A stretch of 64,000 bases of DNA from Panulirus ornatus (Eukaryota > Arthropoda > Malacostraca > Decapoda > Palinuridae): positions 22,184,940-22,248,939 of the forward strand of contig NC_092270.1 in assembly GCF_036320965.1 (NCBI RefSeq). Direction: 5' to 3'. Shown piece after piece: positions 51,721 to 64,000 of the stretch; position 1 is the first letter of the stretch; the number at the start of each line of letters is the position of its first letter. The notes under the pieces were generated by a model. The model saw nothing but the letters and a program-made list of their open reading frames with translations. It did no database searches and was not told the origin of the DNA. Both the position numbers and the translations under genes were made by a program.

Positions 51721-52358
51721 ATGAACGGAAGATGAGTTGGGAATCATATCCAGACACCTAATTGTAGGAAAGCACTAATTTGCATACGTAGGAACACGAC
51801 AGTTAGTGTCGTACACCAATGGTGATAGACTGTTCTTGGATATGGCTGAATTTCCAGATCAAAAGACTTCTTCTTTGTATATTTCGTCGATTTCTTTACG
51901 AGAGAAATACATTTCCTTATGAAAAGTTTCGTATGATATTTTTCTCTTTTAGTGGGTCGGTTACGAGAAGATAAAGATTTATAGAAGGTGTTGTGGATGG
52001 AGTGTGTGTCCTAGAGGAGAGCCAGCAAGGTGTGGATCAGGCATTAGCCTCAGGTTATCGAGTTATTGCTCACACTCTGGAATTTCAATGTAGCTAAGGT
52101 GGACCCCATCTCACCCACCCTCCAGCCATACCTCTGGCAACGGCAGAAACTGCGAGACTCTATTAAAAGTTCGTCTTCATCCCAGTAATGGAAGCTTGCC
52201 AACTGACACTCAAGAATTGGAATACATGTTACGGGAAATATAAGACAGTCTTAAGTTCGGCAGCTGCCCGAAGAGATCCAAGGCTAGTGGGAGATGCACA
52301 CTGACATTATTGACGTATTTCGGCAGAATCAGCCCAGCTTAGAATACCATCACGCTAA
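51721..52358. other. Unassigned flank of the 33-bp satellite
   Basis: No repeat or gene recognised; it is the unique-looking left flank of the large satellite. Confidence 0.5.
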
Positions 52359-55300
52359 GTATATGGGATCACATTCTAATAGGAAATACAAGTACGTGGG
52401 ATCACATTCTATTAGGAAATACAAGTACATGTGATCACATTCTATTAGCAAATACAAGTACATGGGATCACATTCTATTAGGAAATACAAGTACATGGGA
52501 TCACATTCTATTAGGAAATACAAGTACATGGGATCACATTCTATTAGGAAATACAAGTACATGGGATCACATTCTATTAGGAAATACAAGTACATGGGAT
52601 CACATTCTATTAGGAAATACAAGTACATGGGATCACATTCTATTAGGAAATACAAGTACATGGGATCACATTCTATTAGGAAATACAAGTACATGGGATC
52701 ACATTCTATTAGGAAATACAAGTACATGGGATCACATTCTATTAGGAAATACAAGTACATGGGATCACATTCTATTAGGAAATACAAGTACATGGGATCA
52801 CATTCTATTAGGAAATACAAGTACATGGGATCACATTCTATTAGGAAATACAAGTACATGGGATCACATTCTATTAGGAAATACAAGTACATGGGATCAC
52901 ATTCTATTAGGAAATACAAGTACATGGGATCACATTCTATTAGGAAATACAAGTACATGGGATCACATTCTATTAGGAAATACAAGTACATGGGATCACA
53001 TTCTATTAGGAAATACAAGTACATGGGATCACATTCTATTAGGAAATACAAGTACATGGGATCACATTCTATTAGGAAATACAAGTACATGGGATCACAT
53101 TCTATTAGGAAATACAAGTACATGGGATCACATTCTATTAGGAAATACAAGTACATGGGATCACATTCTATTAGGAAATACAAGTACATGGGATCACATT
53201 CTATTAGGAAATACAAGTACATGGGATCACATTCTATTAGGAAATACAAGTACATGGGATCACATTCTATTAGGAAATACAAGTACATGGGATCACATTC
53301 TATTAGGAAATACAAGTACATGGGATCACATTCTATTAGGAAATACAAGTACATGGGATCACATTCTATTAGGAAATACAAGTACATGGGATCACATTCT
53401 ATTAGGAAATACAAGTACATGGGATCACATTCTATTAGGAAATACAAGTACATGGGATCACATTCTATTAGGAAATACAAGTACATGGGATCACATTCTA
53501 TTAGGAAATACAAGTACATGGGATCACATTCTATTAGGAAATACAAGTACATGGGATCACATTCTATTAGGAAATACAAGTACATGGGATCACATTCTAT
53601 TAGGAAATACAAGTACATGGGATCACATTCTATTAGGAAATACAAGTACATGGGATCACATTCTATTAGGAAATACAAGTACATGGGATCACATTCTATT
53701 AGGAAATACAAGTACATGGGATCACATTCTATTAGGAAATACAAGTACATGGGATCACATTCTATTAGGAAATACAAGTACATGGGATCACATTCTATTA
53801 GGAAATACAAGTACATGGGATCACATTCTATTAGGAAATACAAGTACATGGGATCACATTCTATTAGGAAATACAAGTACATGGGATCACATTCTATTAG
53901 GAAATACAAGTACATGGGATCACATTCTATTAGGAAATACAAGTACATGGGATCACATTCTATTAGGAAATACAAGTACATGGGATCACATTCTATTAGG
54001 AAATACAAGTACATGGGATCACATTCTATTAGGAAATACAAGTACATGGGATCACATTCTATTAGGAAATACAAGTACATGGGATCACATTCTATTAGGA
54101 AATACAAGTACATGGGATCACATTCTATTAGGAAATACAAGTACATGGGATCACATTCTATTAGGAAATACAAGTACATGGGATCACATTCTATTAGGAA
54201 ATACAAGTACATGGGATCACATTCTATTAGGAAATACAAGTACATGGGATCACATTCTATTAGGAAATACAAGTACATGGGATCACATTCTATTAGGAAA
54301 TACAAGTACATGGGATCACATTCTATTAGGAAATACAAGTACATGGGATCACATTCTATTAGGAAATACAAGTACATGGGATCACATTCTATTAGGAAAT
54401 ACAAGTACATGGGATCACATTCTATTAGGAAATACAAGTACATGGGATCACATTCTATTAGGAAATACAAGTACATGGGATCACATTCTATTAGGAAATA
54501 CAAGTACATGGGATCACATTCTATTAGGAAATACAAGTACATGGGATCACATTCTATTAGGAAATACAAGTACATGGGATCACATTCTATTAGGAAATAC
54601 AAGTACATGGGATCACATTCTATTAGGAAATACAAGTACATGGGATCACATTCTATTAGGAAATACAAGTACATGGGATCACATTCTATTAGGAAATACA
54701 AGTACATGGGATCACATTCTATTAGGAAATACAAGTACATGGGATCACATTCTATTAGGAAATACAAGTACATGGGATCACATTCTATTAGGAAATACAA
54801 GTACATGGGATCACATTCTATTAGGAAATACAAGTACATGGGATCACATTCTATTAGGAAATACAAGTACATGGGATCACATTCTATTAGGAAATACAAG
54901 TACATGGGATCACATTCTATTAGGAAATACAAGTACATGGGATCACATTCTATTAGGAAATACAAGTACATGGGATCACATTCTATTAGGAAATACAAGT
55001 ACATGGGATCACATTCTATTAGGAAATACAAGTACATGGGATCACATTCTATTAGGAAATACAAGTACATGGGATCACATTCTATTAGGAAATACAAGTA
55101 CATGGGATCACATTCTATTAGGAAATACAAGTACATGGGATCACATTCTATTAGGAAATACAAGTACATGGGATCACATTCTATTAGGAAATACAAGTAC
55201 ATGGGATCACATTCTATTAGGAAATACAAGTACATGGGATCACATTCTATTAGGAAATACAAGTACATGGGATCACATTCTATTAGGAAATACAAGTACA

Positions 55301-58300
55301 TGGGATCACATTCTATTAGGAAATACAAGTACATGGGATCACATTCTATTAGGAAATACAAGTACATGGGATCACATTCTATTAGGAAATACAAGTACAT
55401 GGGATCACATTCTATTAGGAAATACAAGTACATGGGATCACATTCTATTAGGAAATACAAGTACATGGGATCACATTCTATTAGGAAATACAAGTACATG
55501 GGATCACATTCTATTAGGAAATACAAGTACATGGGATCACATTCTATTAGGAAATACAAGTACATGGGATCACATTCTATTAGGAAATACAAGTACATGG
55601 GATCACATTCTATTAGGAAATACAAGTACATGGGATCACATTCTATTAGGAAATACAAGTACATGGGATCACATTCTATTAGGAAATACAAGTACATGGG
55701 ATCACATTCTATTAGGAAATACAAGTACATGGGATCACATTCTATTAGGAAATACAAGTACATGGGATCACATTCTATTAGGAAATACAAGTACATGGGA
55801 TCACATTCTATTAGGAAATACAAGTACATGGGATCACATTCTATTAGGAAATACAAGTACATGGGATCACATTCTATTAGGAAATACAAGTACATGGGAT
55901 CACATTCTATTAGGAAATACAAGTACATGGGATCACATTCTATTAGGAAATACAAGTACATGGGATCACATTCTATTAGGAAATACAAGTACATGGGATC
56001 ACATTCTATTAGGAAATACAAGTACATGGGATCACATTCTATTAGGAAATACAAGTACATGGGATCACATTCTATTAGGAAATACAAGTACATGGGATCA
56101 CATTCTATTAGGAAATACAAGTACATGGGATCACATTCTATTAGGAAATACAAGTACATGGGATCACATTCTATTAGGAAATACAAGTACATGGGATCAC
56201 ATTCTATTAGGAAATACAAGTACATGGGATCACATTCTATTAGGAAATACAAGTACATGGGATCACATTCTATTAGGAAATACAAGTACATGGGATCACA
56301 TTCTATTAGGAAATACAAGTACATGGGATCACATTCTATTAGGAAATACAAGTACATGGGATCACATTCTATTAGGAAATACAAGTACATGGGATCACAT
56401 TCTATTAGGAAATACAAGTACATGGGATCACATTCTATTAGGAAATACAAGTACATGGGATCACATTCTATTAGGAAATACAAGTACATGGGATCACATT
56501 CTATTAGGAAATACAAGTACATGGGATCACATTCTATTAGGAAATACAAGTACATGGGATCACATTCTATTAGGAAATACAAGTACATGGGATCACATTC
56601 TATTAGGAAATACAAGTACATGGGATCACATTCTATTAGGAAATACAAGTACATGGGATCACATTCTATTAGGAAATACAAGTACATGGGATCACATTCT
56701 ATTAGGAAATACAAGTACATGGGATCACATTCTATTAGGAAATACAAGTACATGGGATCACATTCTATTAGGAAATACAAGTACATGGGATCACATTCTA
56801 TTAGGAAATACAAGTACATGGGATCACATTCTATTAGGAAATACAAGTACATGGGATCACATTCTATTAGGAAATACAAGTACATGGGATCACATTCTAT
56901 TAGGAAATACAAGTACATGGGATCACATTCTATTAGGAAATACAAGTACATGGGATCACATTCTATTAGGAAATACAAGTACATGGGATCACATTCTATT
57001 AGGAAATACAAGTACATGGGATCACATTCTATTAGGAAATACAAGTACATGGGATCACATTCTATTAGGAAATACAAGTACATGGGATCACATTCTATTA
57101 GGAAATACAAGTACATGGGATCACATTCTATTAGGAAATACAAGTACATGGGATCACATTCTATTAGGAAATACAAGTACATGGGATCACATTCTATTAG
57201 GAAATACAAGTACATGGGATCACATTCTATTAGGAAATACAAGTACATGGGATCACATTCTATTAGGAAATACAAGTACATGGGATCACATTCTATTAGG
57301 AAATACAAGTACATGGGATCACATTCTATTAGGAAATACAAGTACATGGGATCACATTCTATTAGGAAATACAAGTACATGGGATCACATTCTATTAGGA
57401 AATACAAGTACATGGGATCACATTCTATTAGGAAATACAAGTACATGGGATCACATTCTATTAGGAAATACAAGTACATGGGATCACATTCTATTAGGAA
57501 ATACAAGTACATGGGATCACATTCTATTAGGAAATACAAGTACATGGGATCACATTCTATTAGGAAATACAAGTACATGGGATCACATTCTATTAGGAAA
57601 TACAAGTACATGGGATCACATTCTATTAGGAAATACAAGTACATGGGATCACATTCTATTAGGAAATACAAGTACATGGGATCACATTCTATTAGGAAAT
57701 ACAAGTACATGGGATCACATTCTATTAGGAAATACAAGTACATGGGATCACATTCTATTAGGAAATACAAGTACATGGGATCACATTCTATTAGGAAATA
57801 CAAGTACATGGGATCACATTCTATTAGGAAATACAAGTACATGGGATCACATTCTATTAGGAAATACAAGTACATGGGATCACATTCTATTAGGAAATAC
57901 AAGTACATGGGATCACATTCTATTAGGAAATACAAGTACATGGGATCACATTCTATTAGGAAATACAAGTACATGGGATCACATTCTATTAGGAAATACA
58001 AGTACATGGGATCACATTCTATTAGGAAATACAAGTACATGGGATCACATTCTATTAGGAAATACAAGTACATGGGATCACATTCTATTAGGAAATACAA
58101 GTACATGGGATCACATTCTATTAGGAAATACAAGTACATGGGATCACATTCTATTAGGAAATACAAGTACATGGGATCACATTCTATTAGGAAATACAAG
58201 TACATGGGATCACATTCTATTAGGAAATACAAGTACATGGGATCACATTCTATTAGGAAATACAAGTACATGGGATCACATTCTATTAGGAAATACAAGT

Positions 58301-61300
58301 ACATGGGATCACATTCTATTAGGAAATACAAGTACATGGGATCACATTCTATTAGGAAATACAAGTACATGGGATCACATTCTATTAGGAAATACAAGTA
58401 CATGGGATCACATTCTATTAGGAAATACAAGTACATGGGATCACATTCTATTAGGAAATACAAGTACATGGGATCACATTCTATTAGGAAATACAAGTAC
58501 ATGGGATCACATTCTATTAGGAAATACAAGTACATGGGATCACATTCTATTAGGAAATACAAGTACATGGGATCACATTCTATTAGGAAATACAAGTACA
58601 TGGGATCACATTCTATTAGGAAATACAAGTACATGGGATCACATTCTATTAGGAAATACAAGTACATGGGATCACATTCTATTAGGAAATACAAGTACAT
58701 GGGATCACATTCTATTAGGAAATACAAGTACATGGGATCACATTCTATTAGGAAATACAAGTACATGGGATCACATTCTATTAGGAAATACAAGTACATG
58801 GGATCACATTCTATTAGGAAATACAAGTACATGGGATCACATTCTATTAGGAAATACAAGTACATGGGATCACATTCTATTAGGAAATACAAGTACATGG
58901 GATCACATTCTATTAGGAAATACAAGTACATGGGATCACATTCTATTAGGAAATACAAGTACATGGGATCACATTCTATTAGGAAATACAAGTACATGGG
59001 ATCACATTCTATTAGGAAATACAAGTACATGGGATCACATTCTATTAGGAAATACAAGTACATGGGATCACATTCTATTAGGAAATACAAGTACATGGGA
59101 TCACATTCTATTAGGAAATACAAGTACATGGGATCACATTCTATTAGGAAATACAAGTACATGGGATCACATTCTATTAGGAAATACAAGTACATGGGAT
59201 CACATTCTATTAGGAAATACAAGTACATGGGATCACATTCTATTAGGAAATACAAGTACATGGGATCACATTCTATTAGGAAATACAAGTACATGGGATC
59301 ACATTCTATTAGGAAATACAAGTACATGGGATCACATTCTATTAGGAAATACAAGTACATGGGATCACATTCTATTAGGAAATACAAGTACATGGGATCA
59401 CATTCTATTAGGAAATACAAGTACATGGGATCACATTCTATTAGGAAATACAAGTACATGGGATCACATTCTATTAGGAAATACAAGTACATGGGATCAC
59501 ATTCTATTAGGAAATACAAGTACATGGGATCACATTCTATTAGGAAATACAAGTACATGGGATCACATTCTATTAGGAAATACAAGTACATGGGATCACA
59601 TTCTATTAGGAAATACAAGTACATGGGATCACATTCTATTAGGAAATACAAGTACATGGGATCACATTCTATTAGGAAATACAAGTACATGGGATCACAT
59701 TCTATTAGGAAATACAAGTACATGGGATCACATTCTATTAGGAAATACAAGTACATGGGATCACATTCTATTAGGAAATACAAGTACATGGGATCACATT
59801 CTATTAGGAAATACAAGTACATGGGATCACATTCTATTAGGAAATACAAGTACATGGGATCACATTCTATTAGGAAATACAAGTACATGGGATCACATTC
59901 TATTAGGAAATACAAGTACATGGGATCACATTCTATTAGGAAATACAAGTACATGGGATCACATTCTATTAGGAAATACAAGTACATGGGATCACATTCT
60001 ATTAGGAAATACAAGTACATGGGATCACATTCTATTAGGAAATACAAGTACATGGGATCACATTCTATTAGGAAATACAAGTACATGGGATCACATTCTA
60101 TTAGGAAATACAAGTACATGGGATCACATTCTATTAGGAAATACAAGTACATGGGATCACATTCTATTAGGAAATACAAGTACATGGGATCACATTCTAT
60201 TAGGAAATACAAGTACATGGGATCACATTCTATTAGGAAATACAAGTACATGGGATCACATTCTATTAGGAAATACAAGTACATGGGATCACATTCTATT
60301 AGGAAATACAAGTACATGGGATCACATTCTATTAGGAAATACAAGTACATGGGATCACATTCTATTAGGAAATACAAGTACATGGGATCACATTCTATTA
60401 GGAAATACAAGTACATGGGATCACATTCTATTAGGAAATACAAGTACATGGGATCACATTCTATTAGGAAATACAAGTACATGGGATCACATTCTATTAG
60501 GAAATACAAGTACATGGGATCACATTCTATTAGGAAATACAAGTACATGGGATCACATTCTATTAGGAAATACAAGTACATGGGATCACATTCTATTAGG
60601 AAATACAAGTACATGGGATCACATTCTATTAGGAAATACAAGTACATGGGATCACATTCTATTAGGAAATACAAGTACATGGGATCACATTCTATTAGGA
60701 AATACAAGTACATGGGATCACATTCTATTAGGAAATACAAGTACATGGGATCACATTCTATTAGGAAATACAAGTACATGGGATCACATTCTATTAGGAA
60801 ATACAAGTACATGGGATCACATTCTATTAGGAAATACAAGTACATGGGATCACATTCTATTAGGAAATACAAGTACATGGGATCACATTCTATTAGGAAA
60901 TACAAGTACATGGGATCACATTCTATTAGGAAATACAAGTACATGGGATCACATTCTATTAGGAAATACAAGTACATGGGATCACATTCTATTAGGAAAT
61001 ACAAGTACATGGGATCACATTCTATTAGGAAATACAAGTACATGGGATCACATTCTATTAGGAAATACAAGTACATGGGATCACATTCTATTAGGAAATA
61101 CAAGTACATGGGATCACATTCTATTAGGAAATACAAGTACATGGGATCACATTCTATTAGGAAATACAAGTACATGGGATCACATTCTATTAGGAAATAC
61201 AAGTACATGGGATCACATTCTATTAGGAAATACAAGTACATGGGATCACATTCTATTAGGAAATACAAGTACATGGGATCACATTCTATTAGGAAATACA

Positions 61301-64000
61301 AGTACATGGGATCACATTCTATTAGGAAATACAAGTACATGGGATCACATTCTATTAGGAAATACAAGTACATGGGATCACATTCTATTAGGAAATACAA
61401 GTACATGGGATCACATTCTATTAGGAAATACAAGTACATGGGATCACATTCTATTAGGAAATACAAGTACATGGGATCACATTCTATTAGGAAATACAAG
61501 TACATGGGATCACATTCTATTAGGAAATACAAGTACATGGGATCACATTCTATTAGGAAATACAAGTACATGGGATCACATTCTATTAGGAAATACAAGT
61601 ACATGGGATCACATTCTATTAGGAAATACAAGTACATGGGATCACATTCTATTAGGAAATACAAGTACATGGGATCACATTCTATTAGGAAATACAAGTA
61701 CATGGGATCACATTCTATTAGGAAATACAAGTACATGGGATCACATTCTATTAGGAAATACAAGTACATGGGATCACATTCTATTAGGAAATACAAGTAC
61801 ATGGGATCACATTCTATTAGGAAATACAAGTACATGGGATCACATTCTATTAGGAAATACAAGTACATGGGATCACATTCTATTAGGAAATACAAGTACA
61901 TGGGATCACATTCTATTAGGAAATACAAGTACATGGGATCACATTCTATTAGGAAATACAAGTACATGGGATCACATTCTATTAGGAAATACAAGTACAT
62001 GGGATCACATTCTATTAGGAAATACAAGTACATGGGATCACATTCTATTAGGAAATACAAGTACATGGGATCACATTCTATTAGGAAATACAAGTACATG
62101 GGATCACATTCTATTAGGAAATACAAGTACATGGGATCACATTCTATTAGGAAATACAAGTACATGGGATCACATTCTATTAGGAAATACAAGTACATGG
62201 GATCACATTCTATTAGGAAATACAAGTACATGGGATCACATTCTATTAGGAAATACAAGTACATGGGATCACATTCTATTAGGAAATACAAGTACATGGG
62301 ATCACATTCTATTAGGAAATACAAGTACATGGGATCACATTCTATTAGGAAATACAAGTACATGGGATCACATTCTATTAGGAAATACAAGTACATGGGA
62401 TCACATTCTATTAGGAAATACAAGTACATGGGATCACATTCTATTAGGAAATACAAGTACATGGGATCACATTCTATTAGGAAATACAAGTACATGGGAT
62501 CACATTCTATTAGGAAATACAAGTACATGGGATCACATTCTATTAGGAAATACAAGTACATGGGATCACATTCTATTAGGAAATACAAGTACATGGGATC
62601 ACATTCTATTAGGAAATACAAGTACATGGGATCACATTCTATTAGGAAATACAAGTACATGGGATCACATTCTATTAGGAAATACAAGTACATGGGATCA
62701 CATTCTATTAGGAAATACAAGTACATGGGATCACATTCTATTAGGAAATACAAGTACATGGGATCACATTCTATTAGGAAATACAAGTACATGGGATCAC
62801 ATTCTATTAGGAAATACAAGTACATGGGATCACATTCTATTAGGAAATACAAGTACATGGGATCACATTCTATTAGGAAATACAAGTACATGGGATCACA
62901 TTCTATTAGGAAATACAAGTACATGGGATCACATTCTATTAGGAAATACAAGTACATGGGATCACATTCTATTAGGAAATACAAGTACATGGGATCACAT
63001 TCTATTAGGAAATACAAGTACATGGGATCACATTCTATTAGGAAATACAAGTACATGGGATCACATTCTATTAGGAAATACAAGTACATGGGATCACATT
63101 CTATTAGGAAATACAAGTACATGGGATCACATTCTATTAGGAAATACAAGTACATGGGATCACATTCTATTAGGAAATACAAGTACATGGGATCACATTC
63201 TATTAGGAAATACAAGTACATGGGATCACATTCTATTAGGAAATACAAGTACATGGGATCACATTCTATTAGGAAATACAAGTACATGGGATCACATTCT
63301 ATTAGGAAATACAAGTACATGGGATCACATTCTATTAGGAAATACAAGTACATGGGATCACATTCTATTAGGAAATACAAGTACATGGGATCACATTCTA
63401 TTAGGAAATACAAGTACATGGGATCACATTCTATTAGGAAATACAAGTACATGGGATCACATTCTATTAGGAAATACAAGTACATGGGATCACATTCTAT
63501 TAGGAAATACAAGTACATGGGATCACATTCTATTAGGAAATACAAGTACATGGGATCACATTCTATTAGGAAATACAAGTACATGGGATCACATTCTATT
63601 AGGAAATACAAGTACATGGGATCACATTCTATTAGGAAATACAAGTACATGGGATCACATTCTATTAGGAAATACAAGTACATGGGATCACATTCTATTA
63701 GGAAATACAAGTACATGGGATCACATTCTATTAGGAAATACAAGTACATGGGATCACATTCTATTAGGAAATACAAGTACATGGGATCACATTCTATTAG
63801 GAAATACAAGTACATGGGATCACATTCTATTAGGAAATACAAGTACATGGGATCACATTCTATTAGGAAATACAAGTACATGGGATCACATTCTATTAGG
63901 AAATACAAGTACATGGGATCACATTCTATTAGGAAATACAAGTACATGGGATCACATTCTATTAGGAAATACAAGTACATGGGATCACATTCTATTAGGA
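52359..64000. repeat. 33-bp satellite, about 353 copies, continuing past the window
   Basis: Unit of 33 bp beginning atgggatcacattctatta, running from about 52359 to the last base, about 11.64 kb. Apart from the first three units at the left edge (ctaatagg, gtacgtgg, acatgtgatc, tagcaaata variants), I see no substitution. One minus frame has no stop in the unit and gives an 11-residue periodic open frame of 3,876 codons; no start context, domain or composition supports a protein. About 33% GC. The unit contains GATC, GTAC and one TTAGG. The right boundary is outside the window. Confidence 0.99.

Noticed and set aside
52350..63980. Giant 3,876-residue protein on the minus strand
   Set aside because: It is a stop-free reading of a 33-bp satellite unit; no domain, regulatory context or boundary supports it.

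Overview
This window looks like intergenic DNA from a large, repeat-rich arthropod genome, most probably a decapod crustacean (lobster, crayfish, crab or shrimp type). The reasons are the very high density of long (CT)n, (TA)n, (CA)n and (AAT)n microsatellites and minisatellites, decayed non-LTR retrotransposon (LINE) reverse-transcriptase fragments, and pieces of a dispersed repeat whose wording I remember from decapod sequences (unverified recollection). Nothing is organised like a prokaryotic genome: there are no operons, ribosome-binding sites, rRNA or convincing tRNA. I found no confirmed protein-coding gene; nearly all long open frames are tandem repeats read through. Layout: 1-10 kb holds minisatellites with units of 25, 33, 41, 74, 19-20 and 50 bp and a 187-bp (CT)n tract. 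10-18 kb holds an (AAT)n block, (CT)n, (TA)n, (CA)n and (AG)n tracts, a purine-rich minisatellite, a dispersed-repeat fragment (about 13.28-13.79 kb) and units of 32, 33, 39 and 23 bp. 18.2-19.9 kb is a 98-copy 17-bp array. 20-25 kb is mostly single-copy-looking sequence with microsatellites. 25.7-27.1 kb is a 28-bp array that turns into a 57-bp composite. 27.5-33 kb has 27-, 18- and 35-bp arrays, a 96-residue ORF of unknown nature, and a second array of the 50-bp family in inverted orientation. 33.06-33.15 kb is a short G/C-run island with a near-perfect RFX-type X-box. 33.7-49.6 kb alternates minisatellites (32, 17, 18, 14, 28, 33, 10, 34, 21 bp) with sequence in which I recognise nothing. 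49.7-51.7 kb has two decayed LINE fragments and another dispersed-repeat fragment. From 52.36 kb to the window end there is one 33-bp satellite, about 353 copies, almost perfectly identical, running off the edge. By hand tally, tandem repeats cover about 28 kb of the 64 kb (roughly 44%), and about one third of the first 52 kb. The most distinctive observations are the giant homogeneous 33-bp satellite with variants only at its left edge, the same 50-bp family in two inverted arrays 24 kb apart, the paired LINE fragments whose 3' part lies before the 5' part, the dispersed repeat recognised at four loci through a shared core, and the X-box island. The weak coding candidates (30210-30500 minus, 12453-12612 minus, 21380-21606 plus, 44529-44645 plus) are open frames with some coding-like features but no recognised family. 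No genes can be shown to work together here.
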